This document shows positions 1 through 12,181 of a stretch of DNA of 64,000 bases, piece after piece. A model generated the notes under the pieces. That model was not told where the DNA came from, searched no databases, and worked only from the letters and a program-made list of their open reading frames with translations. How positions within the stretch are numbered: the stretch's first letter is position 1; each line of letters opens with the position of its first letter. The stretch is taken from assembly GCA_010909725.1 (NCBI GenBank), contig JAACMV010000014.1, forward strand, positions 906,001 through 970,000. The letters are read 5' to 3'. Both the position numbers and the translations under genes were made by a program. The DNA comes from Picochlorum sp. 'celeri' (lineage: Eukaryota > Chlorophyta > Trebouxiophyceae).

Positions 1-2836
1 CTGACACTGTACCCCTTGGCTGTGAGTCACTGCAAATTATATACAACAACTTTATGGACAAGATGTCTCTGAAGAAGATTCAAAAGTGCTTGGAGGTGGC
101 AGAACTCTACGGCAAGCAACAGGCTGACATTAATGTGAGTTTGACTGTCATAAGCCTGCTATGGAATGTTGGAGACATGTTGGGAACACGATCTGCGGAA
201 GAGGGACAGGCTCAGGAGGATGCAGGTCCTGTCAGGTACACTGATGAAGTTGAAGTGCTTTTTGAGGTCATCTACAATGCTCTGTTTAATATCTCGAGAG
301 ACAGTCGACCAGAAGTGCGAAATAGCGGAGCAAGAACACTGTTCGCAGTGGCAACAGCGCATGGAAATCGCCTGTCTGTACACCTTTGGAAGGAGGTTCT
401 GTGGGAAAACCTCTTCCCATTGCTCCGGTATGCCTTCCATATGAGTGTCACTTCATCCAAAGAGGAGGCAGAGGCTGCCTTGCTTGGCAAATCGAAAGGC
501 GAACAAGTGCGCCTGGTTGTCCACCATTCGAGAAATACTGAACAGAAACAGTGGGATGAAACCGTTGTTGTCTGTTTGGCTGGTATGACTCGGCTGATTC
601 GAAGTCATTTGGGAATCATGTCTCAACTGGATGGTTTTGAGGAGGGCTGGTCTGAACTGATGGTTGTAGTGGAGAGCAGCCTTGCTGGAGGACGGAAGGA
701 AGTTGCTCTCGCAGCGATGAATTTAATCAGCGGACTCATGGGAACGACACGTGTGGACATCAACAATCTCATGTGGCAAAGAGGTATTCGGGCTTTGGAT
801 GTTGGGGTCGTGGCAGCTACAAGTTCTGGCTGTCAGGTTCCTCTCGGTGCACGAACAGAACTAGTTAATGTTATTGGAGCACTCTACGAGGGCAATCGAC
901 AGCGTTTTGATAGAACATCATCCTTGGAAGTATACAAGTGGATTGAAAGTTTCTGTAGGAATCCGTGGAGCGAAGACGATGCAGGAAATCCAGTCCAGCC
1001 AGTAGGAATGCCTCCTGTGCAGAAAACAGCTCTCAATGTGCTATTGAAGCTCCAGCCAACACACGACGAGACTTTGTGGCCAGACTACCTGGAGACGGTA
1101 GCAAAGCTCCTGGATCCAGAGCATGCCATTGCTCTCATGGATTCTCAGGCAGCAACTTCTGGAGTCAAGCATAGTGGTGCCGTGGAACATGATAATGCTA
1201 CGAGTGAACCTCTTCCACCGCCCTCTTCAGCACAGTATCGATTCGCCCTCAACGCTGCCTTTGTTGAAAGGGTTATGGAGCAACTGACAATTCTCTTCGA
1301 GCAGGCACCTTTGCATGCCAGGGCAGCTGCATTCCCTGGCGTAGTCGATGTTCTAGGACGATGTATGGAGGTATGTTGGATTAGTTTTTGTGATTTGAAA
1401 GCGTATTGACTGGGCCATGGGGCAAAAAGATGCCAACTAGCAAAAGTGTTCTGTTCGCGCCCGGGTTTGAACCGAGGACCTTCAGCGTGTAAAGCTGACG
1501 CGCTAACCAACTGCGCCACGCGAACGGAAGACAGTACAAATTGGAATTTCCTGTCAGCCCAGTGCAGCACGAAGGCGGCCGAGGCGTGTTTCCGTCACGT
1601 TTGGCCCAATTTATGTCTTTTCATGAGGTGACATTGCTCTAATGACATGCGTGAATTTTTCAAATGCAGTTGAAGTTCAGGGCTTATGAGCAGACATTGT
1701 GGAGAACGGCTGCTAATGTTTTCTTGAGACTCGTTCCTGTTGGAGTTACTGCGGTAGATGCGGTCAATCGGAGAAAGGAGCGTGCGGAAGATGAAGATGA
1801 GATGAAGATAAGGGATAGGGCATGGTTTTCTCTGTCCAATGCGCTCTCAAAATTTCTCCTGGGGTCACACACTCAACCTGCTCCTGAATTTGAGACAGAC
1901 TCGAGAATTCCCACCACAGCTGGGCCATCCCTGGATCCTTCCAAGGAATCGGGAGAAGATGCGGATTCTATTCCAGTGATTCCGTATGTGTCCAGTACAA
2001 AGAGCAAAAGAAAGGGCAGGCTATTCTCACTCCGTGCACACCAGGATCCATCATCACCCCATGATGCCCAGGAGCATAATGTCTTGCCTCCAGAATCGAA
2101 TGGATCCACCGAAAAGACAGTAAATGACGCTAGAGATAAAGCAGATTATGATTTGGATCTTAGAATGTTGGATTGTCTGACAGATGACATTTTAACGGCT
2201 TGTGGAACAGCAAGTCAGCCAGCAATTGATGGATTGATTCAGATCATTGAGCAGGGCATTAAACCACCAAAAGACAAACAAATGCAAGGATCATCAAATC
2301 AGGCAAACTTTGGCCTGATTTGCATCCGCAAAATGTATGTTTTATGTAGTAGAGGGACGAGTAACAGCAAACAACGGGTCGGTGACGAAGATCAGATGCT
2401 GTATGAGGAGGTATCACGTGTACGAAACCATGTTGCTACATGTGCTTTGCCTCGTTTTCTGAAACAATGCCACGAAACGATCTTGGAATTTTCGGAAGAA
2501 TCACAATATTCACATTTGGGTGATCGACCAGTGGAGAGGCCGAAACTGGAAGAGATTATATGCATCCTGGAAGTTTTAGCAACGATGACGCTGGCCCCTG
2601 GTGTCGTGGATGCAATTCTTCCTCCGGATGATCCCATGACAGAATACATCAAATTGATGAGAAATAGGCCAGATGTTGTCAGTAGGGGTAAGGAGAGGAC
2701 ACATCTTCTCTTTCTCTATGATTCCTTATGTTCCCTGATCACCTGCAGAGACAGCCGGGTGCGAGAGATGGTTCGTGATGTTATGGGTTTAGCTGGAGCT
2801 GACCTTGGAATATCACTGAATGCGGGCGTTTTGTGA
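1..2836 (+). CDS. MON2: MON2-like Golgi/endosome trafficking scaffold, 3' part
   Basis: Partial gene: the reading frame is open from base 3 to the left edge, so the N-terminal half lies outside. Exons are 3-1370 and 1670-2836, phase 0, with a 299-nt intron (donor GTATGT, acceptor TGCAG). About 844 residues are visible. The segment with ADINVSLTVISLLWNVGD resembles the conserved HEAT-like MON2/Dopey-interacting region (NISL..I.LLWN). The C-terminus (VREMVRDVMGLAGADLGIS) matches the conserved MON2 tail. MON2 is a large relative of Arf-GEFs without the Sec7 domain and acts with Dopey and flippases in retrograde endosome-Golgi transport. A low-complexity linker (residues about 520-600 of the visible part) is rich in Ser, Pro and Lys. 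The gene converges on the TSET subunit gene, with only 71 bases between stop codons. The family call rests on remembered conservation and is fairly secure. Confidence 0.8.
1452..1525 (-). tRNA. tRNA-Val (anticodon UAC)
   Basis: Read on the minus strand, a complete cloverleaf can be folded. The 7-bp acceptor stem is GTTCGCG/CGCGAAC with discriminator A. The D arm contains GGCGC..TTGG, the anticodon stem is TCAGC/GCTGA with loop TTTACAC (anticodon TAC), and the T arm is CTCGG-TTCAAAC-CCGGG. Both internal Pol III promoter boxes are present (TGGCGCAGTTGG and GGTTCAAACCC). No tRNA intron is present. A TTTT stretch follows about 6 nt downstream (plus-strand AAAA at 1442-1445) and would end Pol III transcription. 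The gene lies entirely inside the MON2 intron, on the opposite strand. Confidence 0.95.
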
Positions 2837-2907
2837 TGGCTACAGGATTTTGATTTGAACACATACGTATTTATACATATCTATATACTGTATATTAATT
2901 TTTAGAG

Positions 2908-5900
2908 TCACGCAAATTCTGCAATAATCTCATCTATTTCTTCCAGCGTCTGGGAAACTTCAACAATCTTGCATGTCGAATCTGTATCCTCATCGAGTGG
3001 AACGGATGAGTTTGAATCTCTTCCTTCGCAAGATGAGAACAGTTTCTGAAGTTTTGCAGGATCCACAGATTTTACTTGTAGGTCATTGCTTTCCATCGAT
3101 CCGAGAATCATCAGTAAAATTTCGTTTGCCCACGCGTGGTTCCCAGCTTTGATGTTCAGCTCTGCTGCACGAGCTTGACAGACGAGTTGCATTTTCATCT
3201 CCAATGCCAGACCTGCTGCATGCCTTGCCAGGCGTGCTGCAAGATCAGTATCCGATTTAGAAGCTTTGAGCATGAATTTCGCAGCTGCATACTCACTGAC
3301 ACATCTTCTGCGGAAATCTTCATTTTCAGGTGCGAGATTCATCTTTGAGAAGGCTCTGCCGAATTCTCTGCTGGCCTTTTGCCATGAGGATGCCAAGAAA
3401 TGCTTCGAGGCATTTTCATGATATTTTTCAGACTCTGGTGGAATAGCAGCTAATGAAGCAGATGGTTGCCCTGAGTTCACATCACCTTCATCGAAATCGA
3501 GCAGACTGCTTTCACCAGTCTGGAGAATTTCTTCATTATCTACCTTGTCTACATGTGTTTCTGGTGATGCAAACAATGCCTCAAATTCGTTCCAACCTGA
3601 AAGTAGATCACTTTGAGGTACTTGCGCTGGCTGATTTTGGGGCTTCATTGGTGCAAAATACTCCTCTGGAAGGGCACCTGAAGGCTGTGGAGATATCCTT
3701 TGTGTTGAGGTTACTCCCAGCCCACTTAAAGAAGCAAAAGCATCACCGCCTTCTACCACTTCTTTCACTGGATTTTCAGACTCCTTTTCACTTAAAGAAG
3801 GCTCTGTTCCAAAATCTTCACTAGACTCGGCATCTTTTGATGACGAAAGCCCCTTGAAAGATGCCTTTGACACTTGGCCCAACTTCAACGACTTTGCTGC
3901 ATCTAGCAAGGACTCGCTATCATTCACTGATTCGATTTCTTCCTTTGATTTGATTTTGAATATTAATTTATTCGTTGTGGTGGAAGCAAAATTTGCCGCC
4001 GATTCGCCGCCCATAAGACTGGACTCGTCATCAGAGCTGTAGAACTCGTCATCAATGAGCTTCTTTGAAGCAAAGAAGGCAGCTCTAGCTTCTTCCTGCG
4101 CTTTCGGAGACTTCAGAGACTCTTTAACTCCTACAGACTCGCTAACACTGGTCTCTGTGGCGGTGTCTGATTCTGGACCAGCTGTTATTACTCTTTGTAC
4201 AGCATTCAGGGCACTGTCCTCCTCGTCATCAAAATCAAATTCTTCCACATGTTCAATCTCCTCCCCGGCAATTTCATCCTTAGACTCGGTGATAATAGAG
4301 CCTGGCTTAATTGTCGCACCTGAGAAGCCGAGGTAAGATGCTAGTTTTGATTTATCAACCCTACTTATTGGATCCCCCTTGTGGCCATCATCACTGTCAC
4401 TGTCCATCTCAATGCCAGGAGGAATCTCACCAGAAGCAATGGCGCTCTCATCAACTTGCAACGTAGCCTCCATGAAGGGGAGCCTATCAGATGGGGCCAG
4501 ATCCCAAGATGGAAAGTTTTCAGTAGGAAGTACATCAGTTGGACTCTCATCTCCAGCAATCATTGGTTTGGCACTTTCTTGTAGTTCATAATCTTCCACA
4601 AACGGCCTTCCACCAAATTTGGTTGGGTTACTTGCTACACTGCGTCTAAATGCATCTTCATTCACTGCCAATAGATGGTTTGCAAGGAGTTCTGCCTTTC
4701 TTCCCCCTCTGGATGCATAGCGATGCAGTCCATCAAAGTCTCCTTGGAATATACACAATGCAAACAACTCTCGCCATGCACCTGCTGCCTCAAATAAATC
4801 CTTTGCATATTTAAAATGACCATAAAGCTCACAAGATCTTGCAAGAATCACCATCTTCTCGTAGAGAAGAGAGGTCTCTTCAGGGTGGTCTGGGTAGAAT
4901 TCACTTTCCTCATACTCGAGCATAGTGTGTGCAACAATGCCATCCCAATCACCTGCAGCAGCTTTAAAGATCCCCCTCTTTGCATCATTCATCTCTGGCA
5001 ACTCCGAACACGAAGCAGCAGCAGACACAATGTCAGCAAATCCCAAATTAGACACTCCATCTAGTACTGATATTGGGATTTTCGTGGCACCATAACTGGA
5101 CAGCAGAGATTTCAAAGATTTTTCAGCCCTCTCAAAAGATCCAGGAAGGATGCTCTTTGAGTACAGGTGCGCCCAGCCCAACAACATCATGGGAACAGGA
5201 TCCCAAGCTCGATACGACGACTCAATAGCGCCAGAAGGGTTCCTGTATGCATACAGCAGCCTATCTCCAAGTGCACCAAGAATTGACACAGATGGACCCA
5301 TCATCGCACTTGCCGCGTGGACGACACTTCCATCAATACCGGCATAAAGGAACTGATCCATTGATGTTGATACTACCAGAGATGGACCGATCCAGAGACT
5401 GGACACTGGAATACCAGCATCCGCAGGTAGGAGGCATGATGAAATCAACTCTAGCTTGTCAGACAGGAACACTACCCTGTCAGACATGGTGACTGCCAAC
5501 ACACATGGTATCGCCTCGTCTGCACCTTGCATATCAGAATGATATGTTCCTGCTGGATCCATCAAATTCTGCCATGCTACTTGTATGACAGCAGATGCTG
5601 CTGGAAGTTGGTATGCAGCTTTAGATCTCAGCGATCGTGTATTGTGACTATACATTGAACTGGCTTGAGACACCTCCACCAAGCACAATTTATTTCTCAT
5701 GGTCAAAGCTAGAATCGTCTTTGGAATCTCTCGTCGCTTCATTTCGTACGCTTCCCATTCCTGCATGGCCGCTTCCTCCTCTTCATCCGTTTCATCATCA
5801 TCCGCACTATGCATTTCTGGTTTGGGCTTGGGAGGGCCTGGAATCCGAGAGACAGGGCCTCGGAAAACAGCTGCAATTATACCATCTTCTATTCCATGTA

Positions 5901-7844
5901 TGGTACTAATCATGCCTTTTGTGCCGTGGTTGGCAAGTTTGACTGTGTCGAAAATCATCAAAGACTTCCCAGAGTTTGTCAGGACAACAGCAAGCTCATC
6001 TCTAGACCCTGCAAACACTCCATCTCTTCCTGGGAACCACCAAGATCCTGGAGATACAGCCGCCTGACTATCCAATACAGCTGAAAACTGAAAAGACCCC
6101 GCGTGTTCACCTGTCGTAATTCTGGAGAAGAGCATCCAGACACCCCTCTTGCTACTATGCGCTGTCCTCACCAACATTCTTCCAACTTTTCCCGATTGCA
6201 ACTTTGGCCTCATATATGTAGAAAGCACGCCATGTGCAAGATCGAACATTAAAACTGAATCTGGCGTTGTCACAAACGTTGAACGCGGGAAATGCAATTC
6301 AGAGACTGTTCCATCATGAGATGCATCAGACCCTTGCAGCCAAAAGTATGGTGAGGAGTGCAACGGATGACACGGTGGTGTTCCCATCTCGTCATCACTA
6401 ATAACTGATATTAAAGGAATCTTGAACGTGGATACTGCCACTGAATTATCGCTTGCAGCACTCCAAAACGCCATCATCCCAGACTTGGGATGGATAACAC
6501 TGCCAGCAACAACTGCAGTATCACTCATACCCAGCATACTTTGTGAGCTTCCTCTGCCATTACCATCCAAAGCAGCCCAGAGAGAACTTGGTATAGCGTG
6601 ACACGATGCAAATGATATCCCAGTATCTTCACTAATTGTATATTTCCACGCAAAAAATCCCACATTTCCTCTCGCTTGGCACACTGCTGCAACAGCAAGG
6701 GACCCTTGTTGTACAAATCCAAACCCTCCAACTACCCCACCGGTCCCCGTCTTCAGAACATGAATCATCCTTATTGTATTCCCGATACTCTCTAGTATAC
6801 TAATGCCACTACGCTCCGCCTCAACAACAACGATAGAGCCACCCTTTTTCTTGTCAACATGAGGAAATGCATGCAACTTGACTCGTTCTTGCGTCGCCGA
6901 GAATGGAACTCCATCAATACCCACAACAGGAATGAGATTTCCATTGCTAACTCGACACGCCAACACGTCCCCATCAACGGTCAACACATACACCTTGTCT
7001 GCCTCCACCGCATCCGCTGCCAACCCAACAAACACCTGCTTATTCTCAGTCTTTAATTTATACCCCGCTCGATACATATCCTTCTTTCCGTCTTCAGAAC
7101 CTCTATTTACATTCATATGTATAGTCCTAACAGTCTTTTTCCCCATGGGAGAATAAAAAACTACAGGGCTGTCTCTACTCACTGAAACCGCCAGCATCCC
7201 AGAGACCAACGGCCTTCCAGCATACTTTGGCTCAGCCACTAAAAGCATCTCCTTCTTCCACGTTCTCGTTGACCAAGCAAATATGTTTCTCTCCTGCATC
7301 ACATCCATACACAACGTTGAACAATCAGACTCTAGAAACAACTATTCTCCTATTCCTACATACCCTTGTCAACAGAATCAGGTATTCTCCATTCGCAGTG
7401 TACCTCAATTTCACTGGAGATCCATCACAATCCACCATATTTCGTCGACATCCAGAAAGAGCATCGTATTCGACAACTGCTGCGTTCGTTGCCACAGCAA
7501 GAACTTGCAGCGTTGGGTGCCAGCATAAAACAGAGCCAGCCTCGACATCACCCCCCTATATCAACATATATACACATGTTATGTAAATCCAGTGCGTCAA
7601 AGGACAATGTAAACAACCAGGGCGATCCCTGATGTTGATCTGTCTTGAAAATACGGACCTGTACTGACGCATCGATCGATTCTCTGGGTACAAAATTAAC
7701 GAGATGAGGTAATTGATCAATATCTTGTTCCAAACCTTGCATTTGTTTCGCATGACTTTGGTTTCCTGTTGGATGTTGCTGAGGAATTGTCGTGTTTGGG
7801 CGTGTTGCCCCTGTTGAATAGGCAAATGGCCTCAATCTCGACAT
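2908..7844 (-). CDS. TWD40-1: TSET/TPLATE complex WD40 subunit TWD40-1 (TTRAY-like)
   Basis: Exons on the minus strand are 7844-7659, 7555-7364 and 7329-2908, giving about 1,599 residues. Introns are 103 nt (donor GTCCGT) and a very short 34 nt (donor GTATGT). The N-terminal half is a WD40/beta-propeller region (exon 2: WHPTLQVLAVATNAAVVEYD). The middle holds the motif SLWIGPSLVVSTS...LGALGDRLLYA, which closely follows Arabidopsis TWD40-1 as remembered. Next comes an alpha-solenoid, the conserved FGGRPF...PSWDLAP segment, an acidic linker (about residues 1120-1410) and a helical tail. TWD40-1 belongs to the ancient TSET adaptor complex used for endocytosis (TPLATE complex in plants). The start ATG at 7844 opens a Gln/Asn-rich N-terminus. 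The alternative donor GTTGTT in exon 1 was judged weaker. Identification is good, exact 5' exons moderate. Confidence 0.82.
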
Positions 7845-8064
7845 TGTAATCGACCATATAAATATTTTCTTCTAATAGAGGGGTTGGCGGTGTAGTGGTT
7901 GTACATGAGGGGATACCGGCACCATCTTTTTCTTCTTTGCAATGCAGCATGTGTATCTTTTTCTTCATTCAATGATTGTGCTTGGGAATGCAGGCCTGTC
8001 TAGGCAGGCATACTGGTCTTTCACAATGGCAATGGCAAAAAAAAAAAAGGAATGTGTTACATGA

Positions 8065-10634
8065 TTAGAATCTCTCTCCATATGCAAAGAACAAGTTCCA
8101 CTTGCTCTTGTTATTGTCTTTGACAGCCTCTGCTCGAAGAGCACCCAGTTTCACTCCAGCTCCCAAGGATGAGCCACGTCCTACTCGCCTGTAATACTCT
8201 GTTGGGTTGCCAGATACTTCTTTAGAAGACCAAAGGTCATGTCCCATTTCATAGAATCCATAGAATTGTTTTCCAAAGACTGGAACACGGAGTTCAATTG
8301 CGGCTTCAAGCATTCGTCGGCAGGCTGCCAATTCACCAATGTTGTAGCCACGGACAGAGTATGGACCTCCGAGGAGGAAACTGTCGTACACTGGGAGATC
8401 TCCAATCGTATTTCCTATGTTTGTCTGTATGACAGCAGTGATTGGAGGGGATGTGCTTCCCTTCTTTGGTTTTCGGAGCTGGAGGAACCGAGTGGCTGCA
8501 ACATACATTCTGTTGAAGAATGGAGCCTTGGTTCCGATGCCAAGGCCTTGATCAACCTGCACATACATATTCAAGTATATTATATACGACCTATAGTGCA
8601 CAGTATACGCGACGAAGATCTTTTATGTGTATGTCGTCAAAAAGGTGTGCATCAGTAAAGTTTTTGGGTATACATGCACATGTCATCAATGATGTTCTGT
8701 ATGAGTTTATGTGTTCTCCTCATCTGCAACACCCACAACAAAAAATAAACACAACGTACCGTGAAAATATCCCTGCTTCCAATCTGCTGGCCATTCACCA
8801 TGTATGTGGTGTCTCTTGTCAGAGCTCCTTGTGCGTACACCATCCTGTCTTTTCCAGTCCCACTCAATGTGGTTGGTGGTCCATCGGCAATGTACTGACC
8901 GAACGCATTTGAGCGCATTCCTCGTGGGCAGAGAGCACCATTTTCATCCAAGCACGACACTTCTTGTGCTACAAGCCCCAAAGACCCTGAGGAGTTTCTT
9001 GAATACTGCTCAGAAATGGCAATCTTACCTCCAGCTCTGTCTACCCACACCACTGGGACTTCATCTCCTGATGGTCCTGGAGTGAATACACCACAGAGTT
9101 TTCTCGAGTTGAACACGGTACCGCTCAACTTTGTCTTCTTAGGATCATCGAGTCCGTATATGTAGGGCTGTGAGTATATCAAACGGTAAGACAAATCTTC
9201 TGATGGAGACAAAAAGTTCTTTGTGTTGATGGATGCTGCCAAGGTTGCAGCCCTGCCTCCCAAATTCCTGTGCTCGTACGTAATAGTTCCACCTGGTACT
9301 AAAGAAACGATGGATGGTCTGTTCTTTTCATTTGGGGCAACCTGCCATTCCAGTTCCAGATCAGCAGTCTGAACTGGTTTCTCCCGAACCATGACATCAA
9401 CCTCAACACGAGAGGGGTCCTTTTCGTTCTGCCTTGGGAAAACTTGAACGTTATCAAAAAGATCCAATGCAAACACATTTTGCAACGTTTTGCGACCGTC
9501 ATTCATACTGTACAGAGTTCCCACTTCAACTGGGCAGTACTTCAAGATGAAGGATGCTGGAATAGAACCCTTCTTCTGGGATGGGTTGCCATCTTCATCG
9601 ACATACACAACGCCCACCTTGGATGTTCTCCCCTCAACAACGTGTGCGACAACATTTCCGGTTGGCATCCCAGTGAAATGAGAAATGTAGGACAAACCAA
9701 AGCCTCTTGCCTGATACCATCCCTCAATCACATTTTTGATTGCTGCCATTGTCTCCATTGTGAATGCTTGTCCCTTGTACGCCTCCAACTTGGCATTTGT
9801 CTCATCCACGACATTTTTTGGCAAAACCTTGGCACCTTCTACAGCAAATGTTTTGATCTCTGGATACCGCTTCTCCACAAAATCAAAAACAACACTAAAC
9901 TTGCCCTTCTTGTCTGGCAACACCTTTGCATTGACAGATTCAAACAGACCAGTGTTGTATAATTGCTTAATATCCTGACTGAGCTCAGTTCGAGAGCAAG
10001 TGAATCCAGCCTGGCAGTTCAACGATGCAAACAAGTCCTCCTCTGTAGGGATACCTTCCCCGACAGGAAGACCTTGTGCTTTGATTTCACTGCAGAAGAA
10101 ACCATCTCCAGAAGCCCCACCAACATCCTCGTCCTCATTATCTTCCTCGTCTCCGTCTTCATCTTCATCCTCGTCGTCTTCATCCTCATCCTCATCGTCC
10201 TCTTCCTCATCGTCATCCTCCTCTTCGTCTTCCTCATCCTCAGCAATAACGTACACTTCCTGGGCACCGGATCCATCGCCCCCTCCATCGCCCCCTTCAC
10301 CTCCATTATTATTATCTCCTCCACCAATTCCTCCCATACACAGCAAAGGAATCGCCATGGAGAATGGTGCTGCCACACCAAGCCCGAACTTGAGCGGCTC
10401 CTCACGCACACTCCCAGCAAAAGCCAATCTATCGATCCATCGATCACTTGGATGTATAGAAGAATCCATCAAATCATCTTTGCCGCATTCACAACGAATG
10501 GCAGCCACTCGCGCTGTCCTCCTCGACACTCTGCATGGTGAGGAGGCGGACAACACCGCTCTCACCATATGCCCATTCCCACCACGCATGGAACTACTAG
10601 ACGATTTACAAACTACATTGCCCGCCACAACCAT
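8065..10634 (-). CDS. TOC75: Toc75-type plastid outer-envelope protein translocon channel
   Basis: Exons are 10634-8760 and 8556-8065 (203-nt intron, donor GTACGT, acceptor TGCAG), giving 788 residues from an ATG. Order of parts: a Ser/Arg-rich transit region (1-50); a Gly/Asn-rich stretch (101-124), the counterpart of the polyglycine envelope-targeting signal of plant Toc75; an almost uninterrupted Asp/Glu block (131-170); POTRA domains (about 185-440, including a GLFESVNAK-type motif); and an Omp85 beta-barrel with GGPYSVRGYNIGEL. The protein ends in FAYGERF, as expected for a barrel's terminal aromatic strand. Toc75 forms the preprotein channel of the TOC complex. The acidic block encoded by GAN/GAY repeats makes long spurious Ser-rich frames on the other strand. 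OEP80 is the alternative, but the Gly-rich presequence favours Toc75. Confidence 0.9.
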
Positions 10635-11131
10635 GGTAAATATTCCGTTTCAGTCACAATCGCTGTCAATCTCCTCCAGATAATGTTCCTACTCGGAATA
10701 TTCACGTCTTCTCTGGATCGATGCGGCACTCTATAACCCAGATATACTACAATATCTATAGTAGTAATAATTAATGCCTCGTGGAGGTAGAATACTCGTC
10801 TCATTGATCAAATGGTCGGCTTTTTGCTCGAGAGCAGATCTCGAGATCTGCACTATGGCACTATTGCCATTCACGGGACTCTTCCTCGCGTATTCGCCCC
10901 AGAATCAATACAATAAGTCAAATTCAGTACAATAGATGCATAGAAGAACGTGTTTTAATTGCTCTAATATCATCAGAACGGGCAAAGGAAATGCATAGCA
11001 TGTGACATTGCATGTTTCCATACAGATTGGTTCATTATTCACAGCATTTCAACGTATCTTTACTCGACTGTTTATAAAAGAATATTTCATAGGAAGCAGT
11101 TGTAGCGAGGTCTGTAGCAGTAGAAACAAGA
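10635..11131. other. Intergenic region between Toc75 and UTP11 (divergent promoters)
   Basis: These 497 bases separate two divergently read start codons. No open frame with family resemblance was seen. The region is AT-rich near both starts and contains one perfect 18-bp palindrome, listed separately. It presumably holds both promoters. Confidence 0.5.
10834..10851. repeat. Perfect 18-bp palindrome in a divergent promoter
   Basis: The sequence GCAGATCTCGAGATCTGC is identical to its own reverse complement. The flanking bases do not extend it. It lies about 200 bases upstream of the Toc75 start and 280 bases upstream of the UTP11 start. It could be a dimeric factor site; no function can be read from the sequence. 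Confidence 0.7.
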
Positions 11132-11966
11132 ATGGCCTTGAAGGACTCTGTGAAGAAGCGTACCCACAAGGAACGCTCCCAGCCGTGCGTCCTCGACTCC
11201 CATCATGATACATTGAATATTCATCATTCCATTGTGACCATGGTTGTAAACACTGTATTGCAGGTCTAGCCGTCGCAAGTATGGGTTGCTTGAGAAGAAA
11301 AAGGACTACCTGCTTCGTGCCAAAGACTTCCATAAGAAGGAGGCAGCCATCAAGATTCTGAGGAGGAAGGCGGAAGAGAAGAATCCAGATGAGTTTTATT
11401 TTGCCATGGAAAAGTCGAGGACAAAGGATGGAGTCCACGTAGCACCAACAGCGCAGGCGAACGCGTATACAGCTGATGAGATTCGTTTGATGAAAACACA
11501 GGATGTCGGGTATCTCACCCTCAAGTCCCAGGCAGAAAAAGGAAAGATTGAAAAGCTCAAGGAAAACCTTCATCTTTTGGGAAAATCTACCTCGAATACA
11601 CACACAGTATTTGTTGATTCAGAGCAGGACGTGGCATCATTTGATCCCAGCCAGCACTTTGATACCCCAGCTGAACTGCTTGAGAGGAGATTTAATAGAC
11701 CACGGACCTCCCAGCTTGCCGAGCCAATCGTCGTGAGCTCAACAAAAGGAGAATCTCTGGAAAAAGCGACATCGAGAGCGACGAAATCATCGAAAAGAGC
11801 ATACGAAGAACTGGAACATAGATATGCCCGTGAACGGGCATTGGCAAGAACTCGAGATCATCTAGAAGGGCAGAGAAAAGGCATGGCACCAGGTAGAAAG
11901 GTCAAGGTCTCGAAACGCGGTCAGAGTGTGAAGCAATTCCGATGGAAGGCTGAGCGGAAGCGTTAA
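11132..11966 (+). CDS. UTP11: U3 snoRNA-associated protein 11 (SSU processome)
   Basis: Exons are 11132-11184 and 11264-11966 (79-nt intron, donor GTGCGT, acceptor TTGCAG), 251 residues. The join restores the invariant UTP11 N-terminus: KKRTHKERSQP, SSRRKYGLLEKKKDY, then RAKDFHKKE and NPDEFYFAM. These match the conserved family block of eukaryotic UTP11 almost residue for residue. The C-terminus is strongly basic, ending KQFRWKAERKR. UTP11 is a component of the small-subunit processome required for 18S rRNA maturation in the nucleolus. UTP13 and PUM3 in this window are other ribosome-biogenesis genes, but they are not adjacent. Confidence 0.95.
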
Positions 11967-12181
11967 CATATGCATGTGTATATATTCTATGCTCGGCGGT
12001 GATGTCATGTAAAACTCCTCCAAAACAAGAAGATCATCACAAGCATATACTCCTTCCCAATGGAGATGGGCTGTGACCGGATGATACACAAGGTTGGCAA
12101 ACGATCTTTACAAGATGCGAGAGAACGCGCATACTGGGCATATTTACTATATCAATAATTGTTTGATATACATATAATACC

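Noticed and set aside
7330..7341. Start of TWD40-1 at a non-ATG codon near 7341
   Set aside because: The upstream segments join through GT-AG borders and encode a conserved WD40-like stretch (WHPTLQVLAVATN), so the real start lies at 7844.
10000..10683. Long serine-rich frame on the plus strand opposite Toc75
   Set aside because: It is the reverse reading of the Asp/Glu codon block of Toc75 (GAN/GAY becomes TCN), with no independent support.
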